12,074 bases of DNA from NCBI GenBank assembly GCA_945483255.1, contig CALYRP010000012.1, forward strand, positions 1-12,074, in the 5' to 3' direction. Of this stretch, positions 1-5,895 are shown piece after piece. Within the stretch, counting starts at the first letter, position 1. Each line of letters begins with the position of its first letter. The notes beneath the pieces were generated by a model. The model saw only the letters and a list, made by a program, of their open reading frames with translations. It searched no databases and had not been told where the DNA came from. Source of the stretch: an uncultured Pseudomonadota bacterium. Its GTDB lineage: Bacteria > Pseudomonadota > Alphaproteobacteria > Rs-D84. The position numbers were made by a program, and so were the translations under genes.

Positions 1-161
1 ATGTGCCACACGGAAACGAAGTTTACGTGAATAATTGGCGCGCATGGCGTATACGCAGACGAACAATTAACAACCATTCAAAAACGGATATGTTTAATAG
101 AGTTTTTGATTATGGTTGGTTTATTGTTTGTCAAGGACACGCCACTCCCACCAAAAACACA
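1..161. other. Left-edge region, no confident gene
   Basis: The reading frame beginning at base 3 on the plus strand is open from the window edge to a TAA at 183-185. It could be the last 60 codons of a gene entering from the left. Against this, it runs through the whole terminator hairpin at 162-183, its peptide is rich in Arg, Asn and Trp without a recognisable motif, and no start or ribosome site can be judged. On the minus strand a short frame beginning near base 77 is open to the edge, also without a recognisable product. I see no tRNA or rRNA here. It is best treated as intergenic or as an unrecognised gene end. Confidence 0.3.
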
Positions 162-183
162 AACACCGGCATTTGCCGGTGTT
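151..183 (-). terminator. Rho-independent terminator of the minus-strand operon
   Basis: The arms AACACCGGC (162-170) and GCCGGTGTT (175-183) form a perfect 9-bp stem around an ATTT loop. Read on the minus strand, the hairpin is followed by TGTGTTTTTGG, a moderately T-rich tail. It starts 8 bases beyond the stop codon of the last minus-strand gene. On the plus strand the hairpin is followed by A residues, so it should not end plus-strand transcription. The interrupted T tract makes it a moderate rather than a textbook terminator. Confidence 0.75.
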
Positions 184-190
184 AAAAAAG

Positions 191-463
191 TTATTTCATA
201 GGTGGAAAACAATTATCACCACCATCTGGACAACAAACCATCCATCCGTCGCCCGCATCAGTGTAAACTTCCCCGGCACAACATCCGTTTTTGTCTGGTC
301 TGGTACCATCTAGACATGTAACAAAGAAACCATCCCAGTTTTCGATTAAATAGTGTGTTGTATATCCAATAAAACCACCCAATACAAACGCCAAAACCAA
401 CCAAAGCCATTTATGACATTTAATATTTTGATTTGATGATTTTTTTATAACCTTCTTTTTCAT
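191..463 (-). CDS. Small membrane protein with a cysteine-rich outer domain, function unknown
   Basis: This 90-aa protein is not assigned to a known family. It has a lysine-rich N-terminus (MKKKVIKK), one predicted membrane segment at about residues 19-41, and a 49-residue C-terminal domain. By the positive-inside rule that domain should face the periplasm. It holds six cysteines, C50, C61, C62, C77, C78 and C85, in the pattern C-x10-CC-x14-CC-x6-C. It is also rich in Gly, Asp and Pro, with motifs PDKNGCC, EVYTD and CCPDGG, which suggests a small disulfide-bonded or metal-binding fold. It is the last gene of the minus-strand operon, just before the terminator. I chose the ATG at 463 because a GTG at 472 in the same frame lies inside the likely ribosome site. 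A disulfide-stabilised surface or envelope protein is an inference only. Confidence 0.82.
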   Translation of the reverse strand: MKKKVIKKSSNQNIKCHKWLWLVLAFVLGGFIGYTTHYLIENWDGFFVTCLDGTRPDKNGCCAGEVYTDAGDGWMVCCPDGGDNCFPPMK

Positions 464-467
464 TATG

Positions 468-473
468 TCCACC
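468..473 (-). promoter_or_regulatory. Ribosome binding site deciding the start of the 90-aa gene
   Basis: GGTGGA, read on the minus strand, ends 4 bases before the ATG at 463-461. It overlaps the in-frame GTG at 472-470, which makes the GTG an unlikely start. It follows directly after the upstream stop codon (474-476), consistent with translation continuing along one message. Confidence 0.6.
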
Positions 474-1007
474 CTATTCTTCTTCGATTATTCTTTCCAA
501 TTGAATTATAAAATCTATCGCAGGGTTAGTCAATTTCTTTGCCTTTTCAATCATACGTTCGGCTTCGGCCTGCATTTGAATACGTTTATATGTTTCAACG
601 ATTTCAACAGATTCTTCAACATCATCCAGATTGTCATCATTTAATGCACGCGCTATTTCTAATTCAGATTTTGCCAATGTCTTGAATTTTTCAGAATTTT
701 CCGGGCATCCACGTTCTGATAAATTTGCATATATTTTTGCGTTATCAATATGGGTTTCAGAATCATGAATATCTTTGTTATCTAAATGGTCTATCAACAA
801 CATTTCAATTTTTTCGCATGTTCTCTCATTTGATACAACTTGTTCAATTTGTGGTTTTACCATTTGAATTTTTTGTTTTATTTGATGATTAAACATCGAA
901 AATCCGCTGATAACAAAGCCAACAATCGCCCCCATAAAGAACAAGCCAATCATACCAATCATGCCGTACAAGCGATATTTTTTATATTCGTTATTTAGTT
1001 TTTTCAT
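474..1007 (-). CDS. Membrane-anchored helical protein, function unknown
   Basis: This 177-aa protein was not recognised. A basic N-terminus (KKLNNEYKKYR) precedes one hydrophobic segment at about residues 14-36. The rest, about 140 residues, is charged and strongly helix-forming, rich in Glu, Lys, Ile and Leu, with likely coiled-coil stretches at about 40-75 and 105-177. Two cysteines, C64 and C101, lie in the presumed periplasmic part and could pair. The start is supported by AGGAGAGA a few bases upstream of the ATG. It lies 21 bases after lolD and directly before the cysteine-rich gene, so all three are probably co-transcribed. A role in the cell envelope is likely from topology and neighbours, but no specific function can be named. 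Confidence 0.82.
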   Translation of the reverse strand: MKKLNNEYKKYRLYGMIGMIGLFFMGAIVGFVISGFSMFNHQIKQKIQMVKPQIEQVVSNERTCEKIEMLLIDHLDNKDIHDSETHIDNAKIYANLSERGCPENSEKFKTLAKSELEIARALNDDNLDDVEESVEIVETYKRIQMQAEAERMIEKAKKLTNPAIDFIIQLERIIEEE

Positions 1008-1028
1008 TTTCTCTCTCCTTTGGTTTTA

Positions 1029-1739
1029 TTATTTTACAATACCATCTTTGATGGTGATAATTCTGTCTGCGCGTTTTGCAAGATTCATATCATGTGTTAC
1101 AAATAACATTGACATCTTTGATTTTTTTACCAAATCTAATAATAAATCAAAAACTACTTTTGCATGATTTGGGTCCAGCGAGCCAGTTGGTTCATCCGCC
1201 AATAATATTTCAGGTCCATTTGCAATCGCACGCGTAATTGCAACACGTTGTTGTTCGCCCCCTGACATTTCGGTTGGGAAATGATTTGCCCTGTGCGCAA
1301 CATTTGCCAATTTTAATAATTTTATTGCACGTGCATTTGCCAAATTTTCATCCATACCGTTTGCCATCATTGGTAAAACAACATTTTCAAGCGCTGTAAA
1401 ATCAGACAATAAATTATGTTTTTGATAAACAAAACCTATCTTCTGACGACGCAAAAGTGTACGCGTTTCTTCATTGATTTTATCAATTGGGTGACCATTT
1501 ATAAAAATATCTCCGCTGGTTGGTTTATCCAACAAACCAACACATTGTAATAATGTAGATTTACCAGAACCACTTTGTCCAACCAGTGCAACAATTTCAC
1601 CACGATACAAATCAAAACCACCGCCACGCAAAATATGTAATGGTTGTCCACCTTCGACAAAAGTTTTTTTGATATCGCGTACCGACAAAACAATGTCTTT
1701 TTTAGATATCTTTGATAAAGAATTCAAAATACTTGCCAT
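1029..1739 (-). CDS. lolD: Lipoprotein-releasing system ATP-binding protein LolD
   Basis: This is the ABC ATPase that powers extraction of outer-membrane lipoproteins from the inner membrane for hand-over to LolA. Numbered from the ATG used here (236 aa), Walker A is GQSGSGKST at 54-62. The Q-loop region follows with YQKHNLLSDF at about 105-114. The ABC signature MSGGEQQR starts at 158, Walker B ILLADE is at 178-183 followed by PTGSLD, and the switch histidine is in VTHD at about 214-217. All parts needed for ATP hydrolysis are present and the length is normal for LolD. The gene follows its membrane partner with almost no gap, so coupled translation is likely. A GTG at 1748 in the same frame would add three residues but sits inside the ribosome site. 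MacB-type or FtsE ATPases are related alternatives, but the adjacent LolC/E permease settles the call. Confidence 0.95.
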   Translation of the reverse strand: MASILNSLSKISKKDIVLSVRDIKKTFVEGGQPLHILRGGGFDLYRGEIVALVGQSGSGKSTLLQCVGLLDKPTSGDIFINGHPIDKINEETRTLLRRQKIGFVYQKHNLLSDFTALENVVLPMMANGMDENLANARAIKLLKLANVAHRANHFPTEMSGGEQQRVAITRAIANGPEILLADEPTGSLDPNHAKVVFDLLLDLVKKSKMSMLFVTHDMNLAKRADRIITIKDGIVK

Positions 1740-1744
1740 ATGTT

Positions 1745-1750
1745 TCACCT
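1745..1750 (-). promoter_or_regulatory. Ribosome binding site deciding the lolD start
   Basis: AGGTGA, read on the minus strand, lies 5 bases before the ATG at 1739-1737 and overlaps the stop codon of the permease gene. It also covers the in-frame GTG at 1748-1746, so the ATG is the better start. Confidence 0.6.
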
Positions 1751-3005
1751 ATTCGTTACGCAATGTTTCAACCGGATCAGTGTTTGCTGCACGCCATGCC
1801 GGATATAATGTTGCCAAGAAAGCCAACGCAATCGCAATTACTGCAATACTGATAACTGAAGATGGTACTAATTTAGATGGTAATTCAGAAAGTGAATATA
1901 ATTGCGCAGGAAACAAATCACGACCCGTGATAAATTGGAAAAACTTTCGTATTGGTTCAATATAAATTGCCATTAACACACCAATAAATGTCCCACATGT
2001 CGCACCAATCACACCGATTGATGTCCCGGCCAATATGAATATTTTCATCATTGATTTACGTGATACACCAAATGTTCGCAGCACGGCAATATCTTTGTTT
2101 TTATCTTTGACCAACATAACAAGTGATGAAATGATATTAAATGCTGCGACAATAACTATTAATAACAATATTAAAAACATAACACTGGATTCGACTTGAA
2201 GTGCACCGACAAAACCACGATTCAAATCACGCCAATCACGAATAACAAAACCATCAGGTAATAACGCATCAAGTGCCTTTACGACAACTTCACTTTGTTC
2301 GGCATCACTTAAAAACAAATCAATATGCGTAACAGAATTTTCAATATTTAAATATTTTTGTGCAGTCGACAATGGCATAAATATATAACCATTATCATAT
2401 TCGTACATTCCCATAAAGAACGAAGAAACCACCGGATATGCCATTATACGTGGCACCGTTCCAAACGGCGTTGCGGTTCCGCCATTTGCAGAAATCAATG
2501 AAACCTTGTCCCCAGATGTTACACGCAAATTACGCGACAAAGAAGAACCAATTATCAATTCGCCATCTTTGACAGCGTCCAAACTTTTACCATATATACG
2601 CGTTCCAGAATTAGTTTTAGAAATTAAATCTGGCATACGAATACCACGCACCATTGCCCCAGAATTATTTCCATTTGCAGATGCCATAATTTGACCTTCG
2701 GCAATAGGAACAATTGATGTAGCATATTTTGCGACAACTTTATTTTGACGCATTTTATCAATCAAGAAATCATAATCAGATATTGTTCCATTTTGATGAT
2801 AAACAACAACATGACCATTCATACCAATAATACGTGAAAGCAGTGTATCATGGAATCCCCCCATCACAGACATAACAACAATCAAAGTTGCTACACCCAA
2901 CGTAATACCTATCAGCGACACCCACGAAACAACAGAACCAAATCCGCGCTTTTTGGCACGCAAATATCGAAAGGCTATCTTTTTTTCCAATTTTGAAAAT
3001 AACAT
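1749..3005 (-). CDS. lolC: Lipoprotein-releasing system permease, LolC/LolE family
   Basis: This is the inner-membrane subunit that binds lipoproteins at the outer leaflet and passes them to LolA, driven by LolD. The 418-aa protein has the family layout: an N-terminal FRYLRAKK segment, a first membrane helix at about 24-48, a large periplasmic domain at about 50-270, and three more helices at about 274-298, 321-348 and 383-402. The C-terminus YPAWRAANTDPVETLR is a LolC/E hallmark, and the VVAAFNI-type second helix region is present as IVAAFNIISSLVMLVKDK. Only one such gene is visible beside lolD. This fits the alphaproteobacterial arrangement in which one permease probably works as a homodimer, instead of the enterobacterial LolC plus LolE pair. 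GGGGAA a few bases upstream supports the ATG at 3005. The gene starts 10 bases after the secretin-like gene ends. Confidence 0.95.
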   Translation of the reverse strand: MLFSKLEKKIAFRYLRAKKRGFGSVVSWVSLIGITLGVATLIVVMSVMGGFHDTLLSRIIGMNGHVVVYHQNGTISDYDFLIDKMRQNKVVAKYATSIVPIAEGQIMASANGNNSGAMVRGIRMPDLISKTNSGTRIYGKSLDAVKDGELIIGSSLSRNLRVTSGDKVSLISANGGTATPFGTVPRIMAYPVVSSFFMGMYEYDNGYIFMPLSTAQKYLNIENSVTHIDLFLSDAEQSEVVVKALDALLPDGFVIRDWRDLNRGFVGALQVESSVMFLILLLIVIVAAFNIISSLVMLVKDKNKDIAVLRTFGVSRKSMMKIFILAGTSIGVIGATCGTFIGVLMAIYIEPIRKFFQFITGRDLFPAQLYSLSELPSKLVPSSVISIAVIAIALAFLATLYPAWRAANTDPVETLRNE

Positions 3006-3015
3006 CTTTTCCCCA

Positions 3016-4338
3016 TTATTGATTCAAAAAATCACGCAATTCATCACCGGTTAAATTTTTACCAGGCTTACTGGCATCAACAATAGATATCAAACGCGGC
3101 GACATAAACACCACCAATTCTGCAAACGGCGATACCAATGTTTCTGGTGTTGTGACAAATGCATGTGTTGGAATACCAACAATTACATAATTATCACCGA
3201 CATTTGATGGAATTTTGAAAGATGTTAATTCACCATTAGATGTCGACAAAACTATTTTTGCATCAATCTTTTTGTATCCACCATAATTACCATACGTTCC
3301 GGTTGCACCAACAATTAAATCTGTTTCTAATCTGTCTTCTTTGCCGCATTGACCAATATCAAAACGCGTTTGCCAACCATTTGGCATTGCAAATGTTCCC
3401 TGGGATACCAAAACCATGTTTGCCTGGGACGCGATAAATTCTTGCAATGTTTTTGTATTTATTTCAGGGCTTACCACCAAAGCACGTCCAACAACACCCG
3501 GTATAGACATACGAATATTGTTTTCACCAAATGCAGGCAACATATTCATCCAAATAATTGGATTATCTGTTTTTGGATAAACACGATATACATCCATATC
3601 CCATGCCAAAACATACTTTTTAGATGCAACATCAGATATTATTTTTGAAACTTCGCGTTCTGTTTGATAGTTACCTTCGAACACAACAGTTTTATCTTGC
3701 CAGTTAACCAGCAAATTACGAACATCTGCCCCACGCATTGCATCCAACAGCGCCATTATTATTGTTTCGTCTTTTGGCATTTTAATCATCCATTTGCCAT
3801 TTGCGGTTAAATGAATTTCACCAAATTCTGCATCATAAGAATAATAAACGCGGCCCAATTTAGCCATCAATTCAACAGCATCTGTCAATGAACTGGTTGA
3901 AATTGTGCCAGATATTTTTTCAAATGTTGCCTGGTCTTCGATAACAGAAATATCTGTATCTTCCAATAATTTTTCCAGCGCATCTTTTACATACATCTTT
4001 TTAAATTCATAATCAGATACTTTCAAATCAGGCAAAGCATCGCCTGTATTTAATCTGACGATTTCAATTTTTTCTTCGGGAACGACGCTGACCACACTTT
4101 GATTATTCCAATCAACCGTACATCTTTTTGGCAAATCCAATGCGAATCTTTGTGCTGTATCGGTTGTCAAAGCTGCTTTTTTAGGAAAAATCGGCACAGA
4201 ATTTTCATCAATAACCGTATTTTCTACAACATTTACTGTATCATACAATGGCATATTTTGTTGCCTGTTTGCACACGCAGACAAAGAAGCAATTATTGTG
4301 CATAAAACGATAGTTTTTTTGATATTGTTTTGTGCCAT
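3016..4338 (-). CDS. Secretin-like outer-membrane lipoprotein (PilN/type IVb pilus secretin type)
   Basis: This 440-aa protein begins with a lipoprotein signal peptide: IKKTIVLCTIIASLSAC, lipobox LSAC, lipidated Cys 22. After a low-complexity stretch comes an N0/STN-like domain at about 104-180. It contains VKDALEKLLEDTDISV, then TISTSSLTDAVELMAKLG, the pattern of secretin periplasmic domains. A second small alpha-beta domain follows at about 192-255. The C-terminal half, about 278-418, resembles the secretin barrel core and ends in FAELVVFMSPRLI, close to the family's terminal strand ELLVFLTPR. Secretins form ring channels in the outer membrane for pili, secretion or phage release, and lipidated ones occur in type IVb pilus systems. 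It is shorter than most secretins, and the usual VPxLGDIPxLGxLF motif is not clear (VIVGIPTHAF stands in its place). A non-channel relative is therefore possible. GGAAAGGAAA precedes the ATG. Confidence 0.72.
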   Translation of the reverse strand: MAQNNIKKTIVLCTIIASLSACANRQQNMPLYDTVNVVENTVIDENSVPIFPKKAALTTDTAQRFALDLPKRCTVDWNNQSVVSVVPEEKIEIVRLNTGDALPDLKVSDYEFKKMYVKDALEKLLEDTDISVIEDQATFEKISGTISTSSLTDAVELMAKLGRVYYSYDAEFGEIHLTANGKWMIKMPKDETIIMALLDAMRGADVRNLLVNWQDKTVVFEGNYQTEREVSKIISDVASKKYVLAWDMDVYRVYPKTDNPIIWMNMLPAFGENNIRMSIPGVVGRALVVSPEINTKTLQEFIASQANMVLVSQGTFAMPNGWQTRFDIGQCGKEDRLETDLIVGATGTYGNYGGYKKIDAKIVLSTSNGELTSFKIPSNVGDNYVIVGIPTHAFVTTPETLVSPFAELVVFMSPRLISIVDASKPGKNLTGDELRDFLNQ

Positions 4339-4374
4339 TTTCCTTTCCTTTTTTATCTTTATACCATATTTATA

Positions 4375-4698
4375 CTAGATATTCATAATTTTTTCAAATT
4401 CTTCTATAGTCATTTCATATATAGGTTTTTGGTTTGGTGTAACCAAATCTTTGACATTTTCAAATTGTTTTTCGAACAAATCCATCGCATCAATCACATT
4501 TTTATCGATTTGCACGCCAGATTTTTTTAATCTTTTTCCATATTCAACAATATATTCCAGAACATCTGCCGCAAAAAAGCGTCCAATATAATTTTCCATC
4601 GCAATTCCGCCTTTTTCTACACAAATTGCAGACAAAACACGCGCCATTTCATTATAAAAATTAGCCAGTTTTATATAATTTTGAACACTTATTGCCAT
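4375..4698 (-). CDS. Small soluble helical protein, function unknown
   Basis: This 107-aa protein belongs to no family I recognise. It has no signal peptide or membrane segment and looks mainly alpha-helical, with motifs YIKLANFYNEMARVLSAI, FFAADVLEYIVEYGKRLKK and a very acidic C-terminus (EMTIEEFEKIM). It should be cytoplasmic. The start is supported by AGGGGAAAGG just upstream of the ATG and by a promoter 20 bases further on. It is the first gene of the operon that continues into the secretin-like and Lol genes, with 36 bases to the next start and no hairpin between them. A regulatory or accessory role for the operon is conceivable, but nothing in the sequence shows one; there is no obvious DNA-binding motif. 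Confidence 0.75.
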   Translation of the reverse strand: MAISVQNYIKLANFYNEMARVLSAICVEKGGIAMENYIGRFFAADVLEYIVEYGKRLKKSGVQIDKNVIDAMDLFEKQFENVKDLVTPNQKPIYEMTIEEFEKIMNI

Positions 4699-4724
4699 TG
4701 CCTTTCCCCTGGTTTGTTTTTTAT

Positions 4725-4754
4725 ATTATAAAAACTATTGCGACAAAAACGCAA
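4725..4754 (-). promoter_or_regulatory. Sigma-70-type promoter of the minus-strand operon
   Basis: Read on the minus strand, the -35 box is TTGCGT (4754-4749). An 18-base spacer separates it from a perfect -10 box TATAAT (4730-4725). The expected start is near 4718, giving a leader of about 20 bases with a good Shine-Dalgarno before the ATG at 4698. The -35 box overlaps an arm of the inverted repeat shared with the opposing promoter. Confidence 0.65.
4738..4754. repeat. Inverted repeat linking two divergent -35 boxes
   Basis: TTGCG (4738-4742) and CGCAA (4750-4754) form a perfect 5-bp inverted repeat around seven A-rich bases. Each arm is part of the -35 box of one of the two divergent promoters. 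It could be a small operator through which both sides are controlled together, or simply two -35 boxes facing each other. Confidence 0.45.
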
Positions 4755-4766
4755 TTAAATTATAAT
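4738..4766 (+). promoter_or_regulatory. Promoter of the 126-aa lipoprotein gene, probably leaderless
   Basis: The -35 box TTGCGA (4738-4743), a 17-base spacer and a perfect -10 box TATAAT (4761-4766) are present. The expected start at about 4773-4774 coincides with the ATG at 4774. No Shine-Dalgarno is visible (GTAAAGT precedes the ATG), so the message probably begins at the start codon. Confidence 0.65.
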
Positions 4767-4773
4767 GTAAAGT

Positions 4774-5154
4774 ATGAAATTAAGATATTTATTTTTATTA
4801 CTGGGGTTAACCGCGTGCGCATCCGCCAATCGTGGATCAATAGATAACGCAACAATATTGAATTGGGAAAATGATGCTGTAACCACAGAACAATTCGTTC
4901 GCGACCATAAATCATGTTTGGGCATCAAAGACACAAATTACATACCGCGTTCCCGTATCGCAAAATTATTATCTCCTAATCAAAGCGCCCAAATGCCAGA
5001 TTGGGACGGACTTTGGGTAACATTCCAATCAAACGAATACAAAGATGTTGGTCAACGGGCCCTGCTTTCTGTGCCACCTAATACGGCATCAAAAACTGTT
5101 GGATATTATCGTAAATGCATGTTAAGACGCGGTTATTTGTTACGCGCATCTTAA
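4774..5154 (+). CDS. Small lipoprotein, function unknown
   Basis: This 126-aa protein starts with a short lipoprotein signal peptide, MKLRYLFLLLGLTAC, with lipobox LTAC and lipidated Cys 15. The mature part of about 112 residues is probably anchored to a membrane facing the periplasm. It has two further cysteines, one in DHKSCLG and one in YYRKCMLRRGY. They probably form a disulfide. The C-terminal YRKCMLRRGY resembles the CM..(K/R)GY ending of many small proteobacterial lipoproteins, but that resemblance gives no function. It lies 51 bases upstream of ftsQ, which has its own promoter, and no terminator hairpin is visible between them, so read-through into the division genes is possible. Confidence 0.85.
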   Translation: MKLRYLFLLLGLTACASANRGSIDNATILNWENDAVTTEQFVRDHKSCLGIKDTNYIPRSRIAKLLSPNQSAQMPDWDGLWVTFQSNEYKDVGQRALLSVPPNTASKTVGYYRKCMLRRGYLLRAS

Positions 5155-5168
5155 AGATATATGTGCAT

Positions 5169-5196
5169 TTGTTATTTTTCAAAATTGTGATATAAT
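5169..5196 (+). promoter_or_regulatory. Extended -10 promoter of ftsQ
   Basis: TTGTTA (5169-5174), a 16-base spacer and a perfect TATAAT (5191-5196) are present. TG at 5188-5189 makes an extended -10 (TGATATAAT). The expected start near 5203 leaves at most about 3 bases before the ftsQ ATG at 5206, and no Shine-Dalgarno is present. Confidence 0.6.
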
Positions 5197-5205
5197 ATAA
5201 ATATT

Positions 5206-5895
5206 ATGAAGAAATCAATATTCTTTTGGTTGTATTTTATCGCGTCTATTATATTGGCGGTATATTTTTTGACACGCATCATTACCAGTATTATGGGACG
5301 TGGTCCAGTATCAACGGTAAAAAACATAACTATATTGGCAGATTCCAAAGATACAGATACGGAATTAATTCGTGTTGCCGCCGGGATTGATCGCCAAATG
5401 AATATAAAATCTGTAGATTTACACCAAATAAACAACCGCATTGGAAAAATTCCTGGGATAAAAAAATCATCAGTAAGACGTCTTTCAAATGGTGATATCG
5501 TTATAAAAACACAACAGCATCGTGTTGCCGCACAATGGAGCGATGGCGTATATTATTACCCTTTATCACTGGATGGTACGATTATTGAAACACCAAATAC
5601 CGAACGCGATAATAATACAATCGTTTTCCAAGGCAAAATTCCATCTGATTTAAAAGAAATCATAACAAGTGTTTCTGGTATTTCCGAATATATTGATTAT
5701 ATGAATATGGTGGAAGACAGACGATGGAATATTCACACAAAAAATGGTATAACAATATATTTACCAGAAGATAACCCATCTGTTGCTATAAACAAAATAA
5801 GCACTTTGAACCAAACACATAAAATATTATCACGCAAAATTGAAATTATTGATATGCGCGACAATGCAAGAATTTTGGTAAAAACAGGAAAATGA
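5206..5895 (+). CDS. ftsQ: Cell division protein FtsQ
   Basis: FtsQ is a bitopic inner-membrane divisome protein that links early and late division proteins through FtsB and FtsL. This 229-aa version has a short cytoplasmic start, a membrane helix at about 4-28, and a POTRA-like domain at about 36-105 (VKNITILADSKD, then INNRIGKIPGIKKSSVRRL). A beta domain follows. RRWNIHTKNGITIYLPED at 172-189 and the later LSRKIEIIDMRDNARILVK match the pattern of alphaproteobacterial FtsQ proteins (RRW-x-LPED-P and a D(L/M)R-x-RI/VVV strand). The cytoplasmic tail is very short compared with many FtsQ. The stop codon overlaps the start of the FtsA gene (ATGA), indicating translational coupling and supporting the call. 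A generic POTRA protein is the only real alternative. Confidence 0.9.
   Translation: MKKSIFFWLYFIASIILAVYFLTRIITSIMGRGPVSTVKNITILADSKDTDTELIRVAAGIDRQMNIKSVDLHQINNRIGKIPGIKKSSVRRLSNGDIVIKTQQHRVAAQWSDGVYYYPLSLDGTIIETPNTERDNNTIVFQGKIPSDLKEIITSVSGISEYIDYMNMVEDRRWNIHTKNGITIYLPEDNPSVAINKISTLNQTHKILSRKIEIIDMRDNARILVKTGK

Noticed and set aside
97..120. A string resembling the conserved 5' end of 16S rRNA (AGAGTTTTTGATTATGG).
   Set aside because: The likeness stops after about 17 bases with an insertion, and nothing downstream matches rRNA.
131..153. CACTCCCACCA, looking like the 3' end of a tRNA.
   Set aside because: No matching 5' acceptor strand (GGGAGTG) or T-arm sequence exists at tRNA distance on the plus strand, and the minus strand gives no cloverleaf either.
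1669..1965. A plus-strand frame of 98 codons over the end of the LolC/E gene and the start of lolD.
   Set aside because: It is antisense to two confidently identified genes and has no ribosome site or recognisable product.
4339..4374. A terminator or promoter between the 107-aa gene and the secretin-like gene.
   Set aside because: The 36 bases are T-rich on the plus strand but form no hairpin and show no paired -35 and -10 boxes on the minus strand.
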